Assembly (NCBI RefSeq): GCF_003958625.1
Contig: NZ_RSEL01000005.1
Span: 62,001 to 126,000, forward strand
Direction: 5' to 3'
DNA: 64,000 bases
Origin: Tsuneonella rigui
GTDB taxonomy: Bacteria; Pseudomonadota; Alphaproteobacteria; Sphingomonadales; Sphingomonadaceae
The notes under the pieces were generated by a model. It saw nothing but the letters and a program-made list of their open reading frames with translations, ran no database searches and was not told where the DNA came from. Below, piece after piece: positions 30,501 through 41,949 of this stretch (position 1 is its first letter; every line of letters starts with the position of its first letter). The position numbers and the translations under genes are program-made.

Positions 30501-30922
30501 AGGTCGTTCGCCCGGTCCTCGAACGCCGCCATCATCTTGCGGAACGCGCGGTCGAAGTACTGGCCCGCGAGCGCTTCGAACACGCTGCTTCGGAAGGTGA
30601 AATCGACGCAGAAGTCGATCTCGCACCCGCCGTCATCGGTGGGCGTGAACAGCCAGCGATTGTCGAGATCCTTCATCGGCCCATCGAGATAGAACACTTC
30701 GATCCGCCGCGGGCGGTCCTTCTCGACCCGCGAAGTGAACTTCTCGCGCAAGTGCTTGAAGCCGACCAGCATGTCGGCGACCAGTTCGGTCTCGCTGTCC
30801 GAACGCACCCGCGTCGCCACAACCCACGGCAGGAATTCGCCGTAGCGGCCTACATCGGCGACCAGGTCGAACATCTGCTCGGCGCTGTAGGGCAGCCGGC
30901 GGACTTCGTGGATGCCGGGCAT
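30461..30922 (-). CDS. RatA/COQ10-like START-domain protein
   Basis: 153 residues, a polyketide-cyclase/START fold: begins PGIHEVRRLPYSAEQMFDLV, then YGEFLPWVVATRV and a long C-terminal helix (RAFRKMMAAFEDRANDLYG), ending in a serine run. The family holds E. coli RatA (inhibits 70S formation) and mitochondrial COQ10 (ubiquinone binding); in alphaproteobacteria next to lipA the COQ10-like role seems more likely. Start ATG 30922 overlaps the lipA stop by one base, so it is cotranscribed with lipA. Confidence 0.9.
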   Translation of the reverse strand: MPGIHEVRRLPYSAEQMFDLVADVGRYGEFLPWVVATRVRSDSETELVADMLVGFKHLREKFTSRVEKDRPRRIEVFYLDGPMKDLDNRWLFTPTDDGGCEIDFCVDFTFRSSVFEALAGQYFDRAFRKMMAAFEDRANDLYGSSSSSATSAA

Positions 30923-31848
30923 CAGGCGCCTTGGCGGGCGAGTTTCGCTTCGCGCGCGGCGCGCATCTGGGCGAAATCGTCGCCGGCGTGATAGCTTGAG
31001 CGGGTCAGCGGGCTCGCCGCGACCTGTAGGAAGCCCTTGGCCCGGGCGATCGCACCGTAGGCGGCGAATGCTTTGGGGGTGACGAACTCCTCGACCTTCG
31101 CATGGCGCGGGGTCGGCTGGAGGTATTGGCCCATGGTGATGAAATCGACATCCGCGCTGCGCATGTCGTCCATCACCTGGTGCACTTCGAGCCGCTGCTC
31201 GCCGAGCCCGAGCATCACGCCGGACTTGGTGAAGATCAGCGGGTTGTGCGCCTTCACTTCCTCGAGCAACCGCAGAGAGGCGTAGTACCGCGCACCCGGC
31301 CGGATCGTCGGATAGAGCCGCGGAACCGTCTCGAGGTTGTGGTTGTACACGTCCGGCCCCGCCGCGACGATCGCTTCGACCGCGGGCCGCATCTTGTTGC
31401 GGAAATCAGGCGTGAGAATCTCGATCGTGGTGTTCGGCGTCTCCCGCCGCAGTGCCTCGATCACCTTGACGAACTGCCCCGCCCCGCCGTCGGCGAGGTC
31501 GTCGCGGTCAACCGAGGTCACCACGATGTGCTCCAGCCCCAGCTTGGCGGCGGCGGTCGCGACGTGCTCCGGCTCGAGCGGATCGACCATCCGCGGCATG
31601 CCGGTCTTGACGTTGCAGAACGCGCAGGCGCGGGTGCAGACGTCGCCCAGGATCATCACCGTCGCATGCTTCTTGGTCCAGCACTCGCCGATGTTGGGGC
31701 ACGCCGCTTCCTCGCATACGGTGTTGAGCGAGAGATCGCGCATCAGCTGGCGCGTTTCGTGGTAGCCCTTGCTGACGGGGGCCTTGACGCGGATCCAGTC
31801 GGGCTTGCGCTGGCGGGGAGCGATGGGCGCGGACGCGAGGTCGTTCAT
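30922..31848 (-). CDS. lipA: Lipoyl synthase
   Basis: Radical-SAM enzyme inserting sulfur into octanoyl-protein. 308 residues from ATG 31848 ([18 protein letters not shown]); a GTG nine bases earlier is also possible. Auxiliary cluster cysteines are in [12 protein letters not shown] and the radical-SAM cluster in [10 protein letters not shown]. Later segments [14 protein letters not shown] and the terminal [10 protein letters not shown] serine-arginine motif are typical. Lipoyl groups made by it would serve the pyruvate dehydrogenase encoded at 47-50 kb. Confidence 0.97.
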   Translation of the reverse strand: MNDLASAPIAPRQRKPDWIRVKAPVSKGYHETRQLMRDLSLNTVCEEAACPNIGECWTKKHATVMILGDVCTRACAFCNVKTGMPRMVDPLEPEHVATAAAKLGLEHIVVTSVDRDDLADGGAGQFVKVIEALRRETPNTTIEILTPDFRNKMRPAVEAIVAAGPDVYNHNLETVPRLYPTIRPGARYYASLRLLEEVKAHNPLIFTKSGVMLGLGEQRLEVHQVMDDMRSADVDFITMGQYLQPTPRHAKVEEFVTPKAFAAYGAIARAKGFLQVAASPLTRSSYHAGDDFAQMRAAREAKLARQGA

Positions 31849-31905
31849 GCCGCGCACTTAGTGCCGGGGGTTGTCAGGCGCAATGCCGTGCGGCAACGGC
31901 GCGAC

Positions 31906-32559
31906 ATGGCTATTCAACCCTCGCTCGAACTCGCCGGCCTGATCGAAGGCTACCGCCGCTTCCGCGAAACCGGCTGGGAGCCGCGCCGCGAACGCTGGGC
32001 GGCTCTGCGTGAGGGGCAGGAGCCAAAGGTCATGGTGATCGCCTGCGCCGATAGCCGCACCGATCCCGCGCTGGTGTTCGACACCGATCCGGGCGAGATT
32101 TTCACCGTCCGCAACATCGCCGCGATGGTGCCGCCGTTCGAGACCACTCCCGGCCATCACGGTGTCTCCGCCGCGCTCGAGTTCGCGGTCCAATTCCTCA
32201 AGGTGCGCGAGATCGTGGTCATGGGCCACGGCATGTGCGGCGGCTGCAAGGCCGCGCTGACCCAGAGCGTCCACGGCACTGAGCCCGGCAACGGCGGCTT
32301 CATCGCCGACTGGATCGACCTGCTGGACGAGGCGCGCACGGAAGTCGTCGCCAAGCACGGTACCGAGGGCCGCGAGGCCGAGCGGGCGATGGAGGAGGCC
32401 GGAGTCAAGGTCAGCCTCGCCAACCTGCGAACCTTCCCGTGCGTCAATGAGCTGGAAAGCCAGGGCCGCCTCAAGCTGCGCGGCGCCTTTTTTGCGATCT
32501 CCGACGGCGTCCTGCACCTGCTCGATGAGGAAACCGGCGAGTTCGCCCCGGTTGCCTAA
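31906..32559 (+). CDS. Beta-class carbonic anhydrase
   Basis: 217 residues from ATG 31906. The zinc-site residues are clear: Cys47, Asp49 and Arg51 in VIACADSRTDP, and His108 and Cys111 in VVMGHGMCGGCKAAL. Interconverts CO2 and bicarbonate in the cytosol, supplying bicarbonate for carboxylations. Longer in-frame openings upstream lie on the opposite strand of lipA and are not coding. Divergent from lipA with a short shared promoter region. Confidence 0.96.
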   Translation: MAIQPSLELAGLIEGYRRFRETGWEPRRERWAALREGQEPKVMVIACADSRTDPALVFDTDPGEIFTVRNIAAMVPPFETTPGHHGVSAALEFAVQFLKVREIVVMGHGMCGGCKAALTQSVHGTEPGNGGFIADWIDLLDEARTEVVAKHGTEGREAERAMEEAGVKVSLANLRTFPCVNELESQGRLKLRGAFFAISDGVLHLLDEETGEFAPVA

Positions 32560-32587
32560 GTCTGCCGCGCGGCCCATCTAGCCGCGC

Positions 32588-33325
32588 ATGGAAAACAACG
32601 AAAACCTCAAGAACATCGCGTTGCTGATCGACGCGGACAATATCACTCCGACCGCCATCGACCCGGTGCTGACGGTCATGGCCGAACTGGGCCAGGTCAA
32701 CATCCGCCGCGCGTACGGCAACTTCGCCAAGCAGGGTCTGGCGAAGTGGGACACGATCACCAATCGCTACGGCATCCGCCCGCAACAGCAGTTCGACGTG
32801 TCCAAAGGCAAGAACGCCACCGACATGGCGATGACGATCGACGCGATCGACCTGCTCTACCAGGGCAAGGTGGATGGCTTCGGGATCATGAGCAGCGACA
32901 GCGATTTCACCCCCTTGGTCACCCGGCTGCGGCAGGACGGGATCGTCGTGTACGGCTTCGGCAGCGCCAAGACCCCGCAGGCCTTCAAGTCGGTCTGCAC
33001 CCGCTTCATCGACGTCGACCAGCTGATCAAGACCAGCCAGGCGCAGGAAGCCGCGCCCACTGCTACGTCGCAAAACGACGCCGCGCAGAACCTGGCGGCG
33101 GATACCGAGCTGATGGAGCTGATCGGCGCCGCCTACAAGGAAGCCAAGCGGGACGAGGAAGGCTGGGCTCGGGTCCAGCAGGTCGGCCAGATCGCCGGCA
33201 ACCGCTCGAGCTTCGACGTGCGCAACTACGGCTTCAGCAGCCTGTCGTCGATGTTCCGCTCCCTGCCCAACTTCAAGGTCGAGCGCCGCGAGGGCGCCGA
33301 GTTATGGGTCAAGCGACTGCGCTGA
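32588..33325 (+). CDS. NYN-domain (LabA/DUF88) protein with C-terminal OST-HTH/LOTUS domain
   Basis: 245 residues. The N-terminal NYN/PIN-like nuclease domain shows its acidic site: Asp15 and Asp17 in IALLIDADNIT, NATDMAMTIDAIDLL and SSDSDFTPLVTRLRQDG. After a Gln/Ala-rich linker (about 150-175) there is a winged-helix LOTUS segment (GWARVQQVGQIAGNRSSFDV, YGFSSLSSMFRSL). The combination is known from LabA-like and MARF1-type proteins and suggests an RNA-directed nuclease. No partner gene; a bidirectional terminator follows directly. Confidence 0.9.
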   Translation: MENNENLKNIALLIDADNITPTAIDPVLTVMAELGQVNIRRAYGNFAKQGLAKWDTITNRYGIRPQQQFDVSKGKNATDMAMTIDAIDLLYQGKVDGFGIMSSDSDFTPLVTRLRQDGIVVYGFGSAKTPQAFKSVCTRFIDVDQLIKTSQAQEAAPTATSQNDAAQNLAADTELMELIGAAYKEAKRDEEGWARVQQVGQIAGNRSSFDVRNYGFSSLSSMFRSLPNFKVERREGAELWVKRLR

Positions 33326-33366
33326 AAAAAAGGGGCGCGAACCCAGCTGGATCCGCGCCCCGTTTT
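33324..33366. terminator. Bidirectional rho-independent terminator
   Basis: An 8-bp perfect stem (GGGGCGCG at 33332-33339 and CGCGCCCC at 33354-33361) with a 14-base loop. It is flanked by seven A on the left and GTTTT on the right, so it can end transcripts from both the NYN gene (plus) and the convergent periplasmic-protein gene (minus). Confidence 0.9.
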
Positions 33367-33383
33367 GTAGTCGGATTCGATGC

Positions 33384-34661
33384 TTACTGCGTCGGCGCCT
33401 TGCCGCCCTGCGCGGCGTAGAGCGCCCACAACTGCGCGATCGGCTGGCGCGGGCCTTGCACCTTGGCGAACGTCGCCTGCGCCTCGGCATACTTGCCCTG
33501 ATCAGCCTGCGCGATGCCGAGGCGGGTCAGCACTCGTCCGGTATCGACGCCCGGCTTGGCGAGCGCGAGCGTGTAGAATTGCTCCGCATCGACCGGCTTC
33601 TGGTAGCTGAGGAACGCGTCACCCGCCGCCATCAGCGTCGCCGCGGTCGCGCTCGCCGCCTTGGCATCGGCCGCCAGCTTGGGCAGGTCCGCGGTATCGG
33701 CTGCCACCCGGCCCGCCGAAATCTTGTCCGCTTCGGACACGAACACGTCGCTCTTCTGCAGCTTGCCGGCGTCGATCCCCGCCTTGATGATCCGCTGGGT
33801 CTCACCCGGCAGGCGGCGCGCATCGACCGCCGAGATGTAGTCGACATAGTCGCGTTCGGTCTGCAGCGTGCCGGTACGGTCTGCCAGGCGGAGCACGTCG
33901 AGCAGTTCCTGACCGTCGAAGCCGCCGATGTTGCGCTGCACCGAAATTGCGTTGGTCCAGCTCGCACGGGTCGGATAGAGCTGCGCGTAGAGCAAGGCGA
34001 ACTTGCCGGCCTGAGCGTCGAGATTGGCGTTGTAGGCCTTGCTGAAGCCGTACTTCAGCCAGTCTTCCGGGACGGTCTGGCCCGCGGCAACCTTCTTGGC
34101 GATCGCCTTGTCCAGCACGTCGATGCCGCCCGGGACCTGGTTGTCGTTGAAGAACGCATTGGCGAGCAGCCAGTCGGTGTCACCGGTGAAGCCCGCCGCG
34201 ATCGCCTGCTGGGTGAAGGTGCGCGCGGCGGCGTAGTCCTTCGAATTATAGGCGAGCTCGGCCGAGGCGTAGAGCAAAGTGCCCTTGTCGTTGATCAGCA
34301 CGCTGTTGCTGGCGATCATCTGGGCGACGCCCTCGCGCTGCATCGCAAGGTCCTTCGACGCGAGACCGATGTTGTACATCGTCTGGCCGGCGGTGAACTT
34401 GTCGTCGGCGGTCTGCGCGGCGGCCTGCAGCGCGGGCAGATTCGCCTTCATCGTGGTGATGTCGCCCTTCGCCTTGATGACGTCGTAGAACGGCTTGTAG
34501 GCGGCCTGGAACGGCTTGGAGAATTCGGTCTTCGGACCGGCCGGCTGCTCCTGCTTCTTGGCGGCCTGGGCGGGCGCGGCGAGCGTCAGCGCGGCGCCGG
34601 TCGACAGCGCGATCGCGAGGGCGAAGCGCGACACGGCGCCAGGCTTGCGGAAAAAGGTCAT
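33384..34661 (-). CDS. Exported tetratricopeptide-like protein of unknown function
   Basis: 425 residues from ATG 34661 (MTFFRKPGAVSRFALAIAL), chosen because GGGAG lies eight bases upstream; ATG 34676 is an alternative. A signal peptide ends at about residue 34 (APAQAA). The rest is almost entirely alpha-helical, Ala-rich, with TPR-like pairs (LLYASAELAYNSKDYAAARTF, DTDWLLANAFF, RLGIAQADQGKYAEAQATF). It is probably a periplasmic repeat protein for protein contacts. Stands alone between a terminator and the gyrA promoter region. I recognise it as a type often annotated hypothetical in sphingomonads. Confidence 0.8.
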   Translation of the reverse strand: MTFFRKPGAVSRFALAIALSTGAALTLAAPAQAAKKQEQPAGPKTEFSKPFQAAYKPFYDVIKAKGDITTMKANLPALQAAAQTADDKFTAGQTMYNIGLASKDLAMQREGVAQMIASNSVLINDKGTLLYASAELAYNSKDYAAARTFTQQAIAAGFTGDTDWLLANAFFNDNQVPGGIDVLDKAIAKKVAAGQTVPEDWLKYGFSKAYNANLDAQAGKFALLYAQLYPTRASWTNAISVQRNIGGFDGQELLDVLRLADRTGTLQTERDYVDYISAVDARRLPGETQRIIKAGIDAGKLQKSDVFVSEADKISAGRVAADTADLPKLAADAKAASATAATLMAAGDAFLSYQKPVDAEQFYTLALAKPGVDTGRVLTRLGIAQADQGKYAEAQATFAKVQGPRQPIAQLWALYAAQGGKAPTQ

Positions 34662-34963
34662 CGAGTGGTCTCCCATGAGTGGATGGACGGCCAGGTCATT
34701 ACGGCCCTTTGCCGGACAAGCGCGCCAATACGCCTCGCGCCGGACAATGCAATTGTCTCTAGAGATCGGGCCGTGAACGCGCTTTGAACGGGGCTGTCAG
34801 CCGCCGCTCAGCGGTTGCTTTGAGCCACCCGCATTCTTATGTGGAAAAGACCGTCCGGATCGCCGGCTTGGTACCCTCCAAACTGGCAGTTCCGGCCCCC
34901 TTCCCCTAGGCTTTTTGCCGTCCGCAGCGCGATGTTCCGCGCGCCACATAGAAAACGAAAACA
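34662..34963. promoter_or_regulatory. Divergent intergenic region before gyrA, with two palindromes
   Basis: About 300 bases without a gene. It must hold the promoters of the periplasmic-protein gene (leftward) and gyrA (rightward). Two inverted repeats stand side by side: GACAAT-GCA-ATTGTC at 34743-34757 and TCTCTAGAGA at 34756-34765. A further short hairpin, GCCGCTCAGCGG, follows near 34802. Nothing else is evident. Operators are possible but unproven. Confidence 0.45.
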
Positions 34964-37749
<2,786 letters not shown>

Positions 37750-37753
<4 letters not shown>

Positions 37754-38586
37754 TGCGGGTCGAGCCCTCCGGCGAGGCATGCGGCGCGGTGGTCACCGGC
37801 GTCGACATCGCCGAGGAGCTCACCGCTGACCTCGTTGCCCAAATCCGCGCCGCATGGCTCGAGCACCGCGTGCTCGCCTTCCGCGACCAGGCGATGGACG
37901 ACGACGCGCTCGAGCGCTTCACCATCGCCATGGGCGGGTTCGGCGAGGACCCGTTCTTCGCCCCGATCGAGGGCCACAGTCACATCGCCGCCATTCGCCG
38001 CGAGGCCGACGAGACCAGCCCGCTCTTCGCGGAGAACTGGCACAGCGACTGGAGCTTTCTCGCCCAACCGCCCGCCGGCACCTGCCTGCTGGCGGTCGAT
38101 ATCCCGCCGGTGGGCGGTGACACGCTATTCGCCGATCAGCACTCCGCGTGGGAAGCCCTCCCTGCCGAGCGCCGACGCCAGCTCGAAGGCCTGACCGCGA
38201 TCCACAGCGCGCGGTATGCCTACGCGCCCAAGGGCACCTATGGCGAGGGCGACAAGGGGCGTTCGATGGACATCCGCCCCAGCGAAACCGCGATGGCGAT
38301 GCAGAGCCATCCGCTGATCGCCACGCACCCCGAGACCGGCCGCCGCGGGTTCTTCAGCGCGCTCGGCTATATCATCGGCATTGAGGGCATGCCCGAGGAC
38401 GACGCGATGCCGCTACTTCGCGAGCTCTACGCGTGGCAGACGCGCGACGAGTTCGTCCATCGCCGCACCTGGGAGCCGGGCATGCTGGTCATCTGGGACA
38501 ACCGCGCCGTCCTCCACCGGGCCACCGGCGGCTACGAAGGCCACCGCCGGGAATTGCACCGCACGACGATCGCGGCGCAAGCCTAG
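37750..38586 (+). CDS. TauD/TfdA-family Fe(II)/2-oxoglutarate dioxygenase
   Basis: 278 residues, start ATG 37750 overlapping the gyrA stop. The facial triad is visible: His and Asp in ENWHSDWSFL and the distal His in WDNRAVLHRATGGY. The 2-oxoglutarate-binding Arg is in HRRELHRTTI. Related enzymes hydroxylate taurine, phenoxyacids or other small acids; substrate specificity cannot be read here. Coupling to gyrA appears to be positional rather than functional. Its end overlaps the convergent YhhN-like gene by four bases. Confidence 0.92.
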
Positions 38587-39230
38587 GCGCGGTGATCCCG
38601 CCGCACAGTGCGTATGACGCCCGTGCAGATGAGAAGCTGGCCCGCGTAATACAGCGGCCAGACCAGCCAGCCGGTCACGCTTTCATCGAGCACGCCGCCG
38701 AGGCGGGCGAAAATCAGCAGGTCGCTCACCACGAACATCAGCGCGCCGATGCCGACGTTGTAGCGGCTGAACCGGCTGAGCCACGCGGTCGCCGCCATCC
38801 CGCCGAGCGCGGTGGCGTAGATCACCGCCATCGGATCTCGCGCGAGCAGCCACGCAGAGAGCGGCACGCCGACGAATAGCGCCGCCGCTGCGGCCTTTTG
38901 CGTCGACGAGGTCTGCGGCCGCCGGTTGCTGAGGTAAAGCGCGATGGCGATCAGGTGGGACAGCAGGAAAAACGCGCCGCCCGCGACCGTGCTCAGCTCC
39001 AGTGCCACGTCGCCGGTCGCTCCAGCGGCCATCACCGCGGCGATCATCCGCGCATCGCGCGCGTTGCTGCGCGACAGCGCGTAGCCCGCGAGCGCCGCCA
39101 CCGACGCACCCTTGAGCACGATTTTGAAAGTGCCGCCCGGTGCGCCATCGGCGACCAGCCAGAAGGCGATGGCGAGCGCGATGCCCGCCACCAGCCACGG
39201 CCGGCTCTCGATCAATGCACGTTTCGGCAT
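38583..39230 (-). CDS. Lysoplasmalogenase-like YhhN-family membrane protein
   Basis: 215 residues from ATG 39230 with AGGGGAAG upstream; the frame is open for another 66 codons but that part overlaps trmFO on the other strand. Eight hydrophobic helices. Family residues include the segments GATGDVALE and MFVVSDLLIFAR, where conserved aspartates of the YhhN/TMEM86 fold lie. TMEM86B hydrolyses the vinyl-ether bond of lysoplasmalogens; bacterial substrates are mostly unknown. Convergent with the dioxygenase gene. Confidence 0.88.
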   Translation of the reverse strand: MPKRALIESRPWLVAGIALAIAFWLVADGAPGGTFKIVLKGASVAALAGYALSRSNARDARMIAAVMAAGATGDVALELSTVAGGAFFLLSHLIAIALYLSNRRPQTSSTQKAAAAALFVGVPLSAWLLARDPMAVIYATALGGMAATAWLSRFSRYNVGIGALMFVVSDLLIFARLGGVLDESVTGWLVWPLYYAGQLLICTGVIRTVRRDHRA

Positions 39231-39299
39231 GGCTTCCCCTTCCCCGGTGCGCGCAACTGCCCTTGAACAGCACGGGGTGCAAGTTCTAGGCGGCGCGGA

Positions 39300-40649
39300 A
39301 TGGCGCATGACATCCACATCATCGGCGGCGGCCTCGCGGGCAGCGAAGCGGCTTGGCAGCTCGGCCGACGCGGTTTTCGCGTGCGGCTGTCGGAAATGCG
39401 CGGCGGCGGCGACACGACGCCGGCGCATCAGGGCGCCGGGCTGGCGGAACTGGTGTGCTCGAACTCGTTCCGCTCAGACGACAGCGAGAAGAACGCGGTC
39501 GGCCTGTTGCACTACGAAATGCGCGCGCTCGACAGCCTGATCATGCGCGCGGGCGAGGTGGCCCGCGTGCCGGCCGGATCGGCGATGGCGGTCGACCGCG
39601 ATGTGCTGTCGGCCGAAGTCGAACGCGAACTGGCGGCGTTGCCGAACGTGGAGATCGTGCGCGAGCGGATCGATGCCCTCCCCGACGCTGGCATGACGAT
39701 CGTAGCCACGGGTCCGCTCACCGCCGCCTCGCTCGCGCAGAGCATCGCCGGAGCCACCGCGCAGGACAGCCTCGCGTTCTTCGATGCGATCGCGCCGATC
39801 GTGCATCGCGACAGTATCGACATGGACGTCTGCTGGATGGCCGCGCGCTGGGACAAGGGCGGCAAGGACTACGTCAACTGTCCGCTGAACCGCGAGCAGT
39901 ACGACGCATTCGTCCAGGGCTTGCTCGACGGCGAGAAGACCGAATTTCGCGAATGGGAAGCCAGCACCCCCTACTTCGAAGGCTGCATGCCGATCGAGGT
40001 CATGGCGGCGCGTGGTCCGGAAACGCTGCGCTTCGGGCCAATGAAGCCGGTCGGCCTTGACAACCCCCACTGGGCGACGGCCGAGCATCCGAACGGGCGC
40101 TGGCCCTACGCCGTTGTGCAACTGCGGCAGGACAACAAGCTCGGCACCTTGTGGAACATGGTCGGCTTCCAGACCAAGCTGAAGCACGCCGAGCAGGTGC
40201 GGCTGTTCCGCACCATTCCGGGGCTGGAGAATGCCGAGTTCGCGCGGCTCGGCGGGCTGCATCGCAATACCTTCCTCAATTCGCCGACCGTGCTCGACCG
40301 CCAGTTGCGGCTGAAGGGCGCGGAGCACGTTCGCTTCGCCGGGCAGATCACCGGCTGCGAGGGTTACGTCGAAAGTGCCGCGGTCGGTCTGATGGCGGGA
40401 ATGATGGCTGCGTCCGAGCTGGCGGGAGACGAATGGCGCTCGCCCCCGCGCACCACCGCGCTGGGCGCGCTCCTCGCCCACATTACCGGCGATGCCGAGG
40501 CGGAGACCTTCCAGCCAATGAACGTGAACTTCGGCCTGTTTCCCCCGCTGCCCGACGTCCGCAAGAAGGCGCGCAAGGAGGCGTACACCGAGCGCGCGAA
40601 GGCCGACCTGGCCGAATGGATCGGTGAGCGCGTGGCCGAACTCGCCTAA
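39300..40649 (+). CDS. trmFO: Folate/FAD-dependent tRNA (uracil-54-C5)-methyltransferase
   Basis: 449 residues. Makes ribothymidine at position 54 of tRNA using methylenetetrahydrofolate and FADH2. FAD-binding [15 protein letters not shown] at the N-terminus, then [13 protein letters not shown] (catalytic cysteine region), ALNYYV-like central part [13 protein letters not shown], and C-terminal [16 protein letters not shown]. TrmFO replaces the SAM-dependent TrmA in many alphaproteobacteria and Gram-positives. Start ATG 39300, divergent from the YhhN-like gene. Confidence 0.97.
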   Translation: MAHDIHIIGGGLAGSEAAWQLGRRGFRVRLSEMRGGGDTTPAHQGAGLAELVCSNSFRSDDSEKNAVGLLHYEMRALDSLIMRAGEVARVPAGSAMAVDRDVLSAEVERELAALPNVEIVRERIDALPDAGMTIVATGPLTAASLAQSIAGATAQDSLAFFDAIAPIVHRDSIDMDVCWMAARWDKGGKDYVNCPLNREQYDAFVQGLLDGEKTEFREWEASTPYFEGCMPIEVMAARGPETLRFGPMKPVGLDNPHWATAEHPNGRWPYAVVQLRQDNKLGTLWNMVGFQTKLKHAEQVRLFRTIPGLENAEFARLGGLHRNTFLNSPTVLDRQLRLKGAEHVRFAGQITGCEGYVESAAVGLMAGMMAASELAGDEWRSPPRTTALGALLAHITGDAEAETFQPMNVNFGLFPPLPDVRKKARKEAYTERAKADLAEWIGERVAELA

Positions 40650-41107
40650 CAGCTACAGCCGGGCTTGCGTTTCGCGGGTTTGGGCGCGGTCGTGGCAAAT
40701 TCGGCCAGGTCAAGCTCGCGATTGCGGTTTCTGTCGGCCTGATCGAAGCGCTGCGCGGTCGCGACCGCCCACTCCTCGAAATCGAGCAGGTTGTTGCCGT
40801 CCTTGTCGAGCTTGCGGAACGCGTCGCTGCGGGTGGACAGCATCTCGTTTCGCGTAATTCGCCGGTCACGATTGCGGTCGTAGCGGAAGAAGCGCTGCTC
40901 TTCCTTGCTGAGCTCCGTCGCTTGCGGCGGCGCAGGACCGCGCAGATTCTGTGCGGCGCCGGTCGGCAAGTCGTCCGGTGAAGGCTTGGCCGGCTGCGCC
41001 ATCGGCGGCGGCGCGCCTTGCTCGACCTCGGCCCGGCCCTGCCACCAGAACAGGCCGATCCCGACCAGGACGAGCGTAATGAATCCGCCCAGAATCAACC
41101 GGTTCAT
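40646..41107 (-). CDS. Membrane-anchored EF-hand protein
   Basis: 153 residues: one N-terminal membrane helix ([18 protein letters not shown], about 5-22), a Pro-rich linker, then three calcium-loop candidates: [24 protein letters not shown] and [12 protein letters not shown]. The middle one is the best match to a 12-residue EF loop. The end is [12 protein letters not shown], with two cysteines. It is probably anchored in the inner membrane with the EF-hands in the periplasm. Overlaps the end of trmFO by four bases on the opposite strand. Function unknown. Confidence 0.85.
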   Translation of the reverse strand: MNRLILGGFITLVLVGIGLFWWQGRAEVEQGAPPPMAQPAKPSPDDLPTGAAQNLRGPAPPQATELSKEEQRFFRYDRNRDRRITRNEMLSTRSDAFRKLDKDGNNLLDFEEWAVATAQRFDQADRNRNRELDLAEFATTAPKPAKRKPGCSC

Positions 41108-41141
41108 GCGCTGCGACCTCGCCCCATGCGCCCGTCATAAG

Positions 41142-41792
41142 CTAACCGCCGAACAAGCCAAGCCGCATCGCGGTCAGCGCGGCGCCGCGCCCCTCCAGCA
41201 ACGGCTCCCCGCGATCGAGGGCAAGGCGCGACAGCCCGCCGAGGACCGCGAGCCCGCGCAGACTTCGTGGTCGGATCGGCGCGAGCGGCTCCTGGCGGCC
41301 GAGTGACCGGGCGAGTTCGCGCTCCTGCGCGTCCGAACTGCGCGAAGCCCGATCCGCGAACGCCCAGCACCGTCCGGCCGCCAACACGGCGAAGGAATGC
41401 GCGTCAGCTCCGACCAACTCCGCAAACGCGGCAAGCGCCCTGCCCCGCCCGTCGGCGAACCCGCTCAGCGCCGGTTCTCCCAGGGGCGCCTCACCGAGAA
41501 GCCCCTCCCAGCCATCGATCAGCGGCGTCAGTTTCGCGGCGCCGCTCCCCCACCGCGAAGCCAAGTCGGTCAACAAAGGTTCGCCCGCGGTGCCGAGTGA
41601 GGTGTCCTCGCCCAGCCGTTCGCGCCACCAGGCCAGCCGGACTTGCGCGAGCATCGGCTCGCGAGCGCGCGCCACCACGCCAGCCATCCGGCGGTCGAAT
41701 TCGAACAGCGAAGCCAGCGCCGCCCGCGTCGCGCGGGGCTGCCAGGCGAGCGCGATCGCATGAGCAGGGTCGGTTTGCTGCGGGTCACTCAC
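41142..41792 (-). CDS. Squalene/phytoene synthase-like protein, short and probably non-catalytic
   Basis: 216 residues from GTG 41792, shorter than true synthases (about 270 or more). It has the family's early helices (RAALASLFEFDRRMAGVV, LAQVRLAWWRERLGE) resembling the NDUFAF6-type members. The two aspartate-rich DxxxD prenyl-diphosphate motifs are not evident; the second-motif region reads CWAFADRAS. NDUFAF6-like proteins assist respiratory complex I assembly, so that is a possible role (inference). Probably cotranscribed with the EF-hand gene 34 bases downstream. Confidence 0.75.
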   Translation of the reverse strand: MSDPQQTDPAHAIALAWQPRATRAALASLFEFDRRMAGVVARAREPMLAQVRLAWWRERLGEDTSLGTAGEPLLTDLASRWGSGAAKLTPLIDGWEGLLGEAPLGEPALSGFADGRGRALAAFAELVGADAHSFAVLAAGRCWAFADRASRSSDAQERELARSLGRQEPLAPIRPRSLRGLAVLGGLSRLALDRGEPLLEGRGAALTAMRLGLFGG

Positions 41793-41949
41793 GGCACTCG
41801 GATGTCCGATTGCGGCACCCTTCGCAAGCGTCAGCCGGTCGGGCGCGAAGGAGGCAAGGTTCTATTAACCATGAAGTTTGGCGAAGCGCTTACCCTGCCT
41901 TCGCTATGGCGTGCCCGGACCGGCCATTTTTCTTCGCGAGGACAGCCTG

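Noticed and set aside
30461-30922. RatA-like gene as part of a toxin-antitoxin pair
   Set aside because: No RatB partner is adjacent, and the linkage to lipA fits the COQ10-like interpretation better.
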